From: VRUE01 sp963817905
Lineage (GTDB): Bacteria; Actinomycetota; Thermoleophilia; Solirubrobacterales; 70-9
Assembly: GCA_963817905.1 (NCBI GenBank)
Contig: CAWFPS010000002.1
Span: 1,116,001 to 1,180,000, forward strand
Length of the DNA stretch: 64,000 bases
Reading direction: 5' to 3'
Shown here: positions 17,872 to 27,644 of the stretch, piece by piece
Position numbering within the stretch: the stretch's first letter is position 1
How the letters are laid out: each line of letters opens with the position of its first letter
Translations under genes and position numbers: made by a program
Notes under the pieces: generated by a model
Databases searched by the model: none
Told to the model about the DNA's origin: nothing
Seen by the model: the letters and a program-made list of their open reading frames with translations, nothing else

Positions 17872-18900
17872 ATGCGGATCGGCGTGCTCACCGGTGGCGG
17901 GGACTGTCCCGGACTGAACGCGGTTATTCGGGCTGTCGTGCGCAAGGGAGTCGAACAGGGCGGCCACGAGTTCGTCGGCTACCGCGACGGCTGGCGCGGG
18001 CCTCTGGAGCGCGACAGCCGCCCGCTCGGCGTGCCCGAGGTGCGCGGCATCCTGCCTCGTGGAGGGACCATCCTCGGGGCGTCCCGCACCAATCCCTTCA
18101 AGCAGGAGGGCGGGCCGGAGCGCCTGGTGGAGAACCTGAAGGCCGACGGCGTCGACGGCCTGATCGCGATCGGCGGCGAGGACACCCTCGGCGCCGCCTC
18201 CCGCCTCCACGCCGAGCACGGCGTGCGCGTGGTCGGCGTGCCGAAGACGATCGACAACGACCTCAGCGCCACCGACTACACCTTCGGCTTCGACACCGCG
18301 GTCAACGTCGCGATGGAGGCGATCGACCGGCTGCACACGACGGCGGACAGCCACCACCGGGTCCTGATCGTCGAGGTGATGGGCCGCCACGCGGGCTGGA
18401 TCGCCTTTCATGCCGGGCTTGCCGGTGGCGCCAACGTGATTCTGATTCCCGAGCTGCCCTTCGACCTCGACCGCGTCTGCGAGTTCGTCGGCCGCCGCTT
18501 CGAGCACCACTACGCGCCGATCCTCGTCGTCGCCGAGGGCGCCCAGCCGGTCGGCGGCATGCCGGAGGCCAAAAGCGGGAAGCTCGACCAGTTCGGCCAC
18601 GTCGCCCTGGGCGGCATCGCCCACTGGCTCGAGGGCGAGGTGGAAGAGCGGACCGGCAAGGAGGCGCGGGCGACGGTGCTGGGACATGTCCAGCGCGGGG
18701 GCACGCCGACCGCGTTCGACCGGGTGCTGGCGACCCGGTTCGGGTTGCACGCGATCGATGCTGTCGATGCGGGGGAGTGGGGCAAGATGACGGCCTTGCG
18801 GGGGACGGATATCGAGCTGGTCGAGCTGACCGAGGCGACCGGGGAGCTGAAGACGGTGCCTGAGTCTTTGTACTCGGAGGCTGAGGTCTTCTTTGGCTAG
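17872..18900 (+). CDS. pfkA: 6-phosphofructokinase, predicted PPi-dependent
   Basis: Phosphorylates fructose 6-phosphate. 342 aa. The N-terminal phosphate loop is LTGGGDCPGLNAVIRAVVRK. At the donor site the sequence is IGGEDTLGAA (near residue 101) and VPKTIDNDLSATDYTFGFDT (near 123). ATP enzymes have GGDGS and PGTIDND; the acidic residue in GGED and Lys in PKTIDND are known marks of PPi-dependent PFKs, so pyrophosphate is the likely donor. EVMGRHAGWIAF and GHVQRGGTPTAFDR bind substrate. Donor use is inferred from these two positions only. An H+-pyrophosphatase is encoded at 57301. Confidence 0.93.
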   Translation: MRIGVLTGGGDCPGLNAVIRAVVRKGVEQGGHEFVGYRDGWRGPLERDSRPLGVPEVRGILPRGGTILGASRTNPFKQEGGPERLVENLKADGVDGLIAIGGEDTLGAASRLHAEHGVRVVGVPKTIDNDLSATDYTFGFDTAVNVAMEAIDRLHTTADSHHRVLIVEVMGRHAGWIAFHAGLAGGANVILIPELPFDLDRVCEFVGRRFEHHYAPILVVAEGAQPVGGMPEAKSGKLDQFGHVALGGIAHWLEGEVEERTGKEARATVLGHVQRGGTPTAFDRVLATRFGLHAIDAVDAGEWGKMTALRGTDIELVELTEATGELKTVPESLYSEAEVFFG

Positions 18901-18913
18901 TGCGAGGCGGGGG

Positions 18914-18989
18914 GAAGGCCGGGTGCCCCCTCCCAAAACGCGCGGCAGGAGCCGCGCTTGAGTGTTTTGGGAGGGGGTACCCGGCCTTC
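18914..18989. repeat. Family A palindrome after pfk
   Basis: 26-bp arms (18914-18939, 18964-18989) with one mismatch, ending CCCAAAAC/GTTTTGGG. Loop GCGCGGCAGGAGCCGCGCTT plus GAGT, which holds a smaller hairpin. Confidence 0.88.
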
Positions 18990-19011
18990 TTCCGTCCCGT
19001 GCAAGTCCGGC

Positions 19012-19500
19012 GTGGGAGCTTGTGGTCCTTCCAAAGGCTTCTGGCGCAGGGCGATCGCTGCTTCAGCCTGCGGACTATTCCTAGCTTCAGCAGGCTGCGG
19101 AAGCAGCGGCGTAGCTAAGGACGCGACCGTTACCGCTTACGTGGAAGCTTCCTTGTGTCCGGCGGCGAAGCTGGAGCTCGGTCGTCAGGGTGGCCGTGCT
19201 GGGGAGCTGCGGGTTCGAGCTATCTGCCTGCCAAGCACCTCCGCTGACAGCAAGCTCGACCTCGCAACCCTCGGCGCCAACGCTCGCCGCGCCACCGAGG
19301 ACTCGACCTCCGTCGCCTACATCGAGGCTCCCAACCCAAGAGCCAACCGCTTCACCCACCGAATCCTAGAAACCGCCGAAATCCCCTGGATAGCTTCAAA
19401 TTCAGGAACTGCGGCGATGAAGCACCTACTCAGCTTGCTTGAGACAGCGGATTCGGGTTCGCTTAGGACCCAGCTGAGTGAAGACCTGAACCAGACCTGA
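19012..19500 (+). CDS. Lipoprotein with a degenerate substrate-binding-protein-like segment
   Basis: 162 aa from GTG 19012. The N-terminus is a lipoprotein signal: AIAASACGLFLASAGCGSSG with lipobox ASAGC. The mature part has LAPL-like fragments: LGANARRATEDSTSVAYIEA and FTHRILETAEIPWIASNSGT resemble the region of branched-chain amino acid binding proteins where GANARRAAED...AYIG and ILNEAGIPQISPANT occur. It is far too short for a full binding protein (about 350 aa). It is flanked on both sides by family A palindromes. It may be a remnant or a small extracytoplasmic protein; the family link is inference. Confidence 0.5.
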   Translation: MGACGPSKGFWRRAIAASACGLFLASAGCGSSGVAKDATVTAYVEASLCPAAKLELGRQGGRAGELRVRAICLPSTSADSKLDLATLGANARRATEDSTSVAYIEAPNPRANRFTHRILETAEIPWIASNSGTAAMKHLLSLLETADSGSLRTQLSEDLNQT

Positions 19501-19577
19501 AGAGGGAGAGGAGGCCCCTCCCAAAACACTCTAGAGCGGCGCAGCCGCTCGTTTTGGGAGGGGCCTCCTCTCCCTCT
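19501..19577. repeat. Family A palindrome between convergent genes
   Basis: Perfect 27-bp arms (19501-19527, 19551-19577) with CCCAAAAC/GTTTTGGG at the loop edge and a 23-nt loop containing GAGCGGC/GCCGCTC. It begins right after the lipoprotein stop and faces the SDR gene. Confidence 0.9.
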
Positions 19578-19603
19578 TGTGTCTAGTCAGGTTGTGAGTC
19601 GCG

Positions 19604-19622
19604 CGTTTTGGGAGGGGCTACC
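19604..19622. repeat. Half of a family A element
   Basis: GCGTTTTGGGAGGGGCTAC repeats the right half of the neighbouring element without a matching left arm; likely a truncated copy. Confidence 0.5.
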
Positions 19623-19637
19623 CACCCCTCTATCCGC

Positions 19638-20543
19638 CTAGAACAAATCCGAAAGCGCCTCGTCCAATTCCGGGAACTCGAACTCGTAGCCAAGATCCAG
19701 AGCCCGCCGCGGCAAGACCCGCTGGCCGCCGCGCATCACCTTGCCGAACTCTTTCCCGTACATGAGGTCCACGGTCAAGCCGGGAACGGGAATCACCGCG
19801 GGTCTCCCGAGCGCCTTGCCCAGCGCCTTCGAGAACACCCTGTTCGTCGCCGGATTGGGCGCGGTCAGGTTGAGCACGCCGCTCACCTTGTCGTTGTCGA
19901 GTGCCCAGAGCAGGAGCCCGATCTCGTCGGCGACGTGGATCCAGGAGACGTACTGGGCGCCGCCGGCGAGCGGGCCGCCGGCTCCCAGCTTGAACGGGGT
20001 CAGCTGCGGGCCGAGGAACCCGCCGCGCGGGTCGAGCACGTGGCCGGTGCGGGCGACGACGAGGCGCACCCCGGTGCCGTCGGCCTCGTGGGCGGTCTTC
20101 TCCCACTCGCGCACGACCTCGGCGTCGAACCCGTCGCCGGACCCGGTCGACTCGTCGACGATCGCCTCGCCACGGTCGCCGTAGTAGCCGATCGCCGAGC
20201 CGTTGATGAGCACCTTCGGCTTGCGCTCGAGGCTGGCGATCGTGCCGATCAGGTTGTGGGTGCCGGTGCGGCGACTCTCCATGATCCGCTCCTTGGCCTC
20301 GGCGGTCCAGCGCTGGTCGATCTTCTCGCCGAGCAGGTTGACGACGCCGTCGACGCCCTCGAAAGCGACTGCCGGGGGGCGTTCGAGCAGCGGCTCCCAG
20401 GCGTGCCAGCTGACCCCGGGGTTGGTGCCCCGTGCCCGCTTCGGGTCGCGGGTGAGGCCGGCGACGGTGTCGCCGCGAACCAGCAGGGCGTCGCAGAGGG
20501 CCGACCCGATGAAGCCGCTGGCTCCGCTGACGAGCACCTTCAC
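19638..20543 (-). CDS. TIGR01777-type NAD(P)-dependent epimerase-like protein
   Basis: 301 aa extended SDR protein. The Rossmann loop is VLVSGASGFIGSALCDAL; VVNLLGEKIDQRWTAEAKE and SRRTGTHNLI are typical of the YfcH/TIGR01777 group; ALINGSAIGYYGDRGE (here KVLINGSAIGYYGDRGEA) carries the catalytic-site Tyr; VARTGHVLDPRGGFL and VSWIHVADEI follow. Substrate unknown. The GTG start lies 4 nt after the malic enzyme stop on the same strand, so they form an operon. Confidence 0.88.
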   Translation of the reverse strand: MKVLVSGASGFIGSALCDALLVRGDTVAGLTRDPKRARGTNPGVSWHAWEPLLERPPAVAFEGVDGVVNLLGEKIDQRWTAEAKERIMESRRTGTHNLIGTIASLERKPKVLINGSAIGYYGDRGEAIVDESTGSGDGFDAEVVREWEKTAHEADGTGVRLVVARTGHVLDPRGGFLGPQLTPFKLGAGGPLAGGAQYVSWIHVADEIGLLLWALDNDKVSGVLNLTAPNPATNRVFSKALGKALGRPAVIPVPGLTVDLMYGKEFGKVMRGGQRVLPRRALDLGYEFEFPELDEALSDLF

Positions 20544-20547
20544 GGGG

Positions 20548-22005
<1,458 letters not shown>

Positions 22006-22126
22006 AGGGCTATCGAATCAGATTCGGCCTCCGTGCCTAGGCATGCCCGCCCGGGCCGGCTGCGATCGATGGGTCCGTTAAACGTCCAGCCGCGCGAGAA
22101 TTCGAGATCGCTACCGTTCCCTGGGT

Positions 22127-23788
22127 ATGAGAAAAGGGGGAATTTTCCTGGCAGGGGTCCTCGTCGCGCTCGCAACCTTCGGTCCGCAGGGTGCGCTGGC
22201 GGACGAAGCGGCGACCATTTACGACCCGAGCACGGTGGTCGTCATCGACCTGACGCTCTCGCCGGCGGCGGAAGCCGAACTCGAAGCCGAACCGGGCGAG
22301 TACGTGGATGGCGAATTCGAGTTGACGCAGACTTCAGACGGCACTCCTGGCGGCGAGGAATCGACTCCGTTGGTTCCCGCGCAGCCGGCCAAGATCCGCC
22401 TCAAGGGCAGCGTCGGCGGCTCCTTCCGCGAGCTCGGCGAAAAGCCCGGCATCAAGCTCAAGTTCGACGACGAAGAACCGGTCCTCGGACTGCACAAGAT
22501 GACCCTCAACAACATGGTCCAGGACCCCTCGATGGTCCACGAGACCCTCGCCTACGCGGCCTTCCGAGCTAACGGCGTGGCCGCCTCGCGCACCGGCTAC
22601 GACTACGTGCGGCTGAACGGCCATGACATCGGCGTCTACCTCGATCTGGAGAACCTCGATGACATCGCCCTGGCGAAGATCTTCGGCTCCTTCGACAAGG
22701 ACACCGGCCAGCATCTCTACGAGGGCGAGTACGGCGACGACGTTGTGCCCGGTGCGGTCGAAGATTTCGAAGCCGACGAGGGCAAGGACCACCACCGCGA
22801 AGACCTCGAAGCGCTGATCGAAGCCGTCAACGGCGAAGGGCAGGGCCCTTGGTCCGAACGGGTCGCTCCCTACGCGGAACTCACCGAGATGGCCAGGTTC
22901 TGGGCGATCGAGAAGTACATCGACCACTGGGACGGCTACTCCGGCCACGCGATCCCCGGGTTCCGTCCCAACAACTACTACCTCTACAGCGACACGGCGG
23001 GTCGCTTCCAGATGCTGCCGTGGGGCACCGACCAAGCCTGGGTCTTCACCGAAGGGGAACGCGAAGTCACTTTCGACGGCGAAGGCGGCGTGCTCTTCAA
23101 CAAGTGCCTCGAAGACGAAAACTGTTTTCGCCTCTACTGGGAAGCGCTCAACCTGGTCACGCACACGGTGCCGGGACTCGATCCCGGTCCCCTGGCCGAA
23201 GGCTGGGCCGACCTACTGGCCCCCTGGCAGGGCAAGGAACGCGCCGACGGTCGCCCCGACCCGGATTCGGATCAAGCGGAAGAGATCGAAGCGGCGCTCT
23301 CGGAATCGCTCGAGTTCATTGCCGGCCGCCAGGCCGAAGCGGAGGAGTGGCTCGCAGCGAATGTGCCGCCAGAGGAGGTGCTGCCCGAAGGCGAAGACGA
23401 TTCGCGGCAGCCGGCAGGCCAGGGCAGCGATACGGGTAGCGCCAAAAGCGCTGCGCCTAGGGCCAAACCGAGACCTCGCCTCACCGTGGGCCGATCCAGC
23501 GCGCCCGGCGGTCCGATCCGCTTTCGCCTCCATGTCTTCGGGCCCGGCCGGGTGGTCGGCATCGGCACGGTCGGGGCCGGAAAAGGGCGAATCAAGACCT
23601 GTGCGGTTCACACCGGCGTCCGCCGGGCCAAGACTCTAAAGCTGCGCTGCAGGCTCAACGGGAAGACTCGCCGTCGCCTCCGTCGCCACTGGCTGAGGCT
23701 GACAATTCGGGTCCGCTTCGTCCCCATCTCTGGCAGGCCGAAAGTCATTACCCGCCGCGTGAACCTGCGCCGCATCCGCTCGCACTGA
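22127..23788 (+). CDS. Secreted CotH-like protein kinase family protein
   Basis: 553 aa. A signal peptide (GIFLAGVLVALATFGPQGALA) is followed by the CotH fold: KIRLKGSVGGSFRELGEKPG, KLKFDD, LHKMTLNNMVQDPSMVHETL, GYDYVRLNGHDIGVYLDLEN, and MARFWAIEKYIDHWDGY, NNYYLYSDTAGRFQMLPWGT and DQAW. CotH kinases phosphorylate spore-coat or surface proteins with an atypical active site; DQAW is the DFD-equivalent Asp position. The last 130 residues are Arg/Lys-rich (RKTRRRLRRHWLRLTIRVRF region), likely a beta-sandwich cell-wall binding part. A TACCGT box lies 9 nt before ATG 22127. Confidence 0.85.
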   Translation: MRKGGIFLAGVLVALATFGPQGALADEAATIYDPSTVVVIDLTLSPAAEAELEAEPGEYVDGEFELTQTSDGTPGGEESTPLVPAQPAKIRLKGSVGGSFRELGEKPGIKLKFDDEEPVLGLHKMTLNNMVQDPSMVHETLAYAAFRANGVAASRTGYDYVRLNGHDIGVYLDLENLDDIALAKIFGSFDKDTGQHLYEGEYGDDVVPGAVEDFEADEGKDHHREDLEALIEAVNGEGQGPWSERVAPYAELTEMARFWAIEKYIDHWDGYSGHAIPGFRPNNYYLYSDTAGRFQMLPWGTDQAWVFTEGEREVTFDGEGGVLFNKCLEDENCFRLYWEALNLVTHTVPGLDPGPLAEGWADLLAPWQGKERADGRPDPDSDQAEEIEAALSESLEFIAGRQAEAEEWLAANVPPEEVLPEGEDDSRQPAGQGSDTGSAKSAAPRAKPRPRLTVGRSSAPGGPIRFRLHVFGPGRVVGIGTVGAGKGRIKTCAVHTGVRRAKTLKLRCRLNGKTRRRLRRHWLRLTIRVRFVPISGRPKVITRRVNLRRIRSH

Positions 23789-23804
23789 GGTTGTCGGCCT
23801 CGCC

Positions 23805-24209
23805 TCACTGGACAAACGCAGTCAACGCGACGTTGACCTCGCTTGCGCCGATTGGGCCGAAGCGAATCGTCCAGGCGTCGCCCAGCTCCTGGCGGAACGA
23901 GTAGCGCACGCCGCTCGCGTCGAGTGCCTCGACATGCCGTTCAGCCCGTTCGTACCCGCTCTTCCCCTGAAAGATGGCATCGAGGCCGTATTTGCCGTCG
24001 TCCATGGGCCAAATAGTCAACCGATCCGGAATCGGCCCTGCCTGAGTCGGAACCCTGGAAGCCTCCACGCCCCTGCAATCGACCACCAAAGCTCTCCCCT
24101 TGAGCCCTTCAATCCAAAGCCCCACCCCTGCGTCGCATCGGCCGCGTCGCTCTGCCAATTGCCTGTCGGACGTTGCGGACCGGAAAGGGCGGTCGGCATC
24201 CCCTCCCAA
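23805..24209 (-). CDS. Hypothetical protein, start uncertain
   Basis: Up to 134 aa. The convincing part begins near residue 29: VGLWIEGLKGRALVVDCRGV, DRLTIWPMDDGKYGLDAIFQ, then SGVRYSFRQELGDAWTIRFG and a final ASEVNVALTAFVQ. It looks like an alpha/beta domain but matches no family I know. The longest frame begins at a TTG inside the family A palindrome (24187-24262); TTG 24158 or GTG 24125 avoid it. It ends 16 nt from the convergent CotH-like gene. Confidence 0.5.
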   Translation of the reverse strand: MGGDADRPFRSATSDRQLAERRGRCDAGVGLWIEGLKGRALVVDCRGVEASRVPTQAGPIPDRLTIWPMDDGKYGLDAIFQGKSGYERAERHVEALDASGVRYSFRQELGDAWTIRFGPIGASEVNVALTAFVQ

Positions 24210-24262
24210 AACACTCCAGCGAGGCTCCCGCCGAGCGTTTTGGGAGGGGATGCCGACCGCCC
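24187..24262. repeat. Family A palindrome upstream of polA
   Basis: Perfect 26-bp arms (24187-24212, 24237-24262), CCCAAAAC/GTTTTGGG at the loop. The loop ACTCCAGCGAGGCTCCCGCC GAGC is nearly the reverse complement of the 14819 copy, so the element is in opposite orientation. Confidence 0.9.
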
Positions 24263-24292
24263 CTCACCGCTTCTCATGACTCGCGCGCCGCA

Positions 24293-24298
24293 TAGAGT
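24293..24298 (+). promoter_or_regulatory. -10 box of polA
   Basis: TAGAGT, 8 nt before ATG 24307, with no ribosome binding site. Confidence 0.4.
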
Positions 24299-24306
24299 GA
24301 GCGCCG

Positions 24307-26943
24307 ATGGCCGAGGACGCCCATGAGCTCTTTCTGATCGACGGCAACTCGCTTGCCTACCGGGCGTTCTTTGCCTTGCCGGAGTCGATCGGGACCAGCG
24401 ATGGGCGGCCGACCAACGCGATCTACGGGTTGGCCTCGATGCTGGTCAAGGCGATTGACGAGCATTCGCCGGGCGGGGTGGTGGTCGCCTGGGACGCGGG
24501 GATGTCGGGGCGGGAGGTCACCTACGACCTCTACAAGGCCGGGCGCAAACCGCGTCCTGATCTGCTGCGGGAGCAATGGCCCCACCTGATGCCGCTGGTC
24601 GAGGCATTCGGCTACACCAACGTCAAGGTCGAGGGCTACGAGGCCGACGACGTGATCGCCTCGCTGGTGCGCCAGGCGCGCGAGGAGAAGATCCCGGTGA
24701 TGGTCGTCACCGGTGACCGCGACGCCTACCAGCTAGTCGGCGACGGGGTGCGGGTGATGAGCACTTCGCGCGGGATCACCGAGACGAAGATCTACGATTC
24801 GGCCGCGGTCGAGGAGCGCTACGGGGTGCCGCCGGAGCGGATCACCGATCTGATGGGGCTGCGCGGCGACACCTCCGACAACATTCCCGGCGTCCCCGGG
24901 ATCGGCGAGAAGACCGCCACTCAGCTGCTGCAGAAATTCGGCGACCTGGAGGGCGTGCTCGCCAGCGTCGATGAGATCTCTGGCGCCAAGCGCAAGCAGA
25001 ACCTGGTCGAGCACGCCGAGGACGCCCGCATGTCCAAGCAGCTGGCAACGCTGCAGTACGACATCGAGACTGGGGTGGACCTCGCGGAGGCGATGGGGGC
25101 GGAGCCCGATCGCGGCGCCCTGCGCGACTTCATGCGCGAGTTCGAGCTGCGGGCGGTGCTGGAGCGGCTCGAAGAGGCCCTGCCCGAGGGCAAGGCGGTG
25201 CCGGGCCGCAGGGTTGAGACGGAGCTCGAGATCGAGGCGGAAGAGGGCAGGCCGGCGGACCTGAGCGGGCGAGAGGGCCCCGTGGCGCTGGCGATCTCCG
25301 ACGGGCGCTGGGCGGCCGCGGACGGCGAGCGCATCCTCACCGGCGCGGCGACGCTGGACGAGCTGGCCGTGGCTCTCCCGGGCCGCGGAATCGTCGCCCA
25401 CGACGCCAAGTCGCTCGGCGGCGGCCGCCACGGCCTGCTCGCCGCCGCGGCGCGCGAGGGGGTTGAGCTGGCCCTCGATCACGACACGATGCTGGCTGCT
25501 TACCTGCTCGAGCCCCAGCGCCGCACCTACGAGCTGGCCGAGCTAGCTGCCGATGCGGGCATCGGCCTTGCCGAGGAAGCGAAAGCAGGGGGCGAGAGCG
25601 CCGCGGACGGCCAGCTCTCGCTCGACGGCGAGGAGGGCGAGGCCGGGCTCGATCCGGCCGAGGAAGCGCGCTTGGTCGCGGCCCTTGCCGATCTGCAGCG
25701 CCCCCGCGTCGAGGAGTTCGGCCTGGAGCCGCTGCTGCGCGAGATCGAGCTGCCCCTGGTCCACGTCCTCGCCGCGATGGAACGCGAGGGGCTGAAGCTC
25801 GACGCCGAGCGCCTGGCCGAGGTCGGCGCCGGCTTCGGCGAGCGGATCGACACCCTGGAAAAAGAGATCTACGAGGCCGCGGACGAGGAGTTCACGATCG
25901 GCTCGCCGCAGCAGGTCGGTCGCATCCTCTTCGAGAAGCTCGAGCTGACCCGCAAGCGGCGGGGCAAAACCGGCTACTCGACCGACGCCCGCGTGCTTGC
26001 TCAGATCCGCGATGAGCACCCGATCGTCGAGAAGATCGAGCACTGGCGCGAGCTGACCAAGCTGAAGAACACGTACCTCGACTCGCTGCCCGACCTGATC
26101 GACCCCGAGACCGGCCGCGTCCACACCACCTTCAACCAGGCAGCGACGACCACCGGGCGCCTCTCCAGCACCAACCCCAACCTGCAGAACATCCCGATCC
26201 GGACCGAGATCGGCCGTCCCGTCCGCGCCTGTTTCGTCGCCGAGCAGGGGAACCGCCTGCTCTCCGCCGACTACAGCCAGGTCGAGCTGCGGGTGCTCGC
26301 CCACGTCGCCGAGGAGACCGTGCTCAAAGACGTCTTCCACGCCGGCGAAGACGTGCATGCGGCGACCGCGGCCGAGGTCTTCGAGATCGACCGCGACGAC
26401 GTCGACGTCGGCCAGCGCTCGAAGGCGAAGATGGTCAACTTCGGCATCGTCTACGGCCTCACCGGCTTCGGCCTCGCCGACCGGCTCAACATCCCGCGCA
26501 AAGAGGGCGAGGAATTCGTCTCGCGCTACCTCGAGCGTTTCCCCGCCGTGCGCGCGTTCCGCGAGCAGGTGGTCGAGCGGGCGCAGGAGGAGGGCTACGT
26601 GACCACGCTGCTGGGCCGCCGCCGCGCGATCCCCGAGCTGCGCTCGGGCAACCCGAACACGCGCCGCCTCGGCGAGCGCCTCGCGGTCAACACCGTGATC
26701 CAGGGCACCGCGGCGGACATCATCAAGATCGCGATGGTGCGCTGCCAGAACGCCCTTCGCGAGGCCGGGACCGAGACCCGCCTTGTCCTCCAGATTCATG
26801 ACGAGCTGCTCTTCGAGGGCCCGCCAGAGGAGATGGACGGCGCGGTCGAGCTGGTGCGGCGCGAGATGTGCGCCGCCTACCAGCTCGACCCACCGCTGGA
26901 GGTGGACGTCGGCGTCGGCGAGGACTGGCTCGACACCAAGTAG
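24307..26943 (+). CDS. polA: DNA polymerase I
   Basis: 878 aa. Residues 1-290 are the 5'-3' exonuclease (IDGNSLAYRAFFALP, EGYEADDVIASLVRQA, MVVTGDRDAYQLVGD, GLRGDTSDNIPGVPGIGEKT). Residues 310-480 hold a shortened, degenerate 3'-5' exonuclease fold without the DxE motif (ISDGRWAAADGERI), so proofreading is probably absent. The polymerase domain has TTTGRLSSTNPNLQNIP (motif 1), LLSADYSQVELRVLAHVA (motif A), RSKAKMVNFGIVYGLTGFGL (motif B) and LQIHDELLFE (motif C). Roles are Okazaki-fragment processing and repair. Confidence 0.97.
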   Translation: MAEDAHELFLIDGNSLAYRAFFALPESIGTSDGRPTNAIYGLASMLVKAIDEHSPGGVVVAWDAGMSGREVTYDLYKAGRKPRPDLLREQWPHLMPLVEAFGYTNVKVEGYEADDVIASLVRQAREEKIPVMVVTGDRDAYQLVGDGVRVMSTSRGITETKIYDSAAVEERYGVPPERITDLMGLRGDTSDNIPGVPGIGEKTATQLLQKFGDLEGVLASVDEISGAKRKQNLVEHAEDARMSKQLATLQYDIETGVDLAEAMGAEPDRGALRDFMREFELRAVLERLEEALPEGKAVPGRRVETELEIEAEEGRPADLSGREGPVALAISDGRWAAADGERILTGAATLDELAVALPGRGIVAHDAKSLGGGRHGLLAAAAREGVELALDHDTMLAAYLLEPQRRTYELAELAADAGIGLAEEAKAGGESAADGQLSLDGEEGEAGLDPAEEARLVAALADLQRPRVEEFGLEPLLREIELPLVHVLAAMEREGLKLDAERLAEVGAGFGERIDTLEKEIYEAADEEFTIGSPQQVGRILFEKLELTRKRRGKTGYSTDARVLAQIRDEHPIVEKIEHWRELTKLKNTYLDSLPDLIDPETGRVHTTFNQAATTTGRLSSTNPNLQNIPIRTEIGRPVRACFVAEQGNRLLSADYSQVELRVLAHVAEETVLKDVFHAGEDVHAATAAEVFEIDRDDVDVGQRSKAKMVNFGIVYGLTGFGLADRLNIPRKEGEEFVSRYLERFPAVRAFREQVVERAQEEGYVTTLLGRRRAIPELRSGNPNTRRLGERLAVNTVIQGTAADIIKIAMVRCQNALREAGTETRLVLQIHDELLFEGPPEEMDGAVELVRREMCAAYQLDPPLEVDVGVGEDWLDTK

Positions 26944-26949
26944 GTCCGC

Positions 26950-27582
26950 TCAGCTCATCGGTTCCAGGTCACCTTCTTCGCCTTCCGGTTCGCCTTCGGG
27001 CGCCTGCTTGGGCAGCGCCACCAGCTTGTAGTAGGCGGTGCCGTCGATCAGGACCAGCTCGGCGACCTTCACCGTCGCGCCGGCGACGAGGTCGTCGGTG
27101 GTGCAGCGGGCGGAGTGCTCGGCGCCCTGTCCGGGGCCCTCGCTGCGGCCCGGTGCGGTGCCGTCGTGGCCGGGGGTGTCCTCGCCGTGCTCGACACCGC
27201 GTTTCCCGCGGTCGCCGCCCAGTTCGTTGCCGGCTTCGTTGCCGTCACGGCTTCCGCTGTCTCCGCGGCGGGAGATGCGCGCGGAGTGTCCATGGCCGCG
27301 CCCGCGGAGGCGGTGCCTGCGCCCGTGGTGGCGGCCGCGATCCTTGCCGCAGCGGATATGCGTCCGCCGGGTGACGAGGGCGCCGATCGATCCCCCTTTT
27401 GCCAGGTCGATGGTCAGGACCCCGGTTTCGGGGTCGAACGAGCCGATCGTGCCTGCGTCGCCGGCCTGGTCGTGATGCCGGTGGCCCGAGGCGAGGCCCG
27501 GTAGGGCCAGCATCGCCAGAGCCGCGACTGCCGCGACCAGCACCGTGCCCAGCCGAACTCGATTGCCGTGCGGACGGTTCAT
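26950..27582 (-). CDS. Secreted His/Gly/Arg-rich protein next to the sigma factor
   Basis: 210 aa from ATG 27582, which follows GGAGGAGAAACC. Signal peptide VLVAAVAALAMLALPGLASG, then GTIGSFDPETGVLTIDLAKG and GALVTRRTHIRC, resembling a DUF5666-like beta unit. A long Arg/His/Gly/Asp linker (RGRHHGRRHRLRGRGHGHSA) leads to a second beta unit, DLVAGATVKVAELVLIDGTA followed by YYKLVAL. It lies directly after the ECF sigma gene on the same strand and may belong to its regulon; no function can be assigned. Confidence 0.65.
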   Translation of the reverse strand: MNRPHGNRVRLGTVLVAAVAALAMLALPGLASGHRHHDQAGDAGTIGSFDPETGVLTIDLAKGGSIGALVTRRTHIRCGKDRGRHHGRRHRLRGRGHGHSARISRRGDSGSRDGNEAGNELGGDRGKRGVEHGEDTPGHDGTAPGRSEGPGQGAEHSARCTTDDLVAGATVKVAELVLIDGTAYYKLVALPKQAPEGEPEGEEGDLEPMS

Positions 27583-27644
27583 GGTTTCTCCTCCGTGGTT
27601 TGAGCGAATCACTTCACACCCTCAACCCGAGCCGCAGGCGAAGA

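Noticed and set aside
25543..26799. A 418-codon minus-strand frame opposite polA
   Set aside because: Shadow of the conserved polymerase domain; no recognisable motifs.
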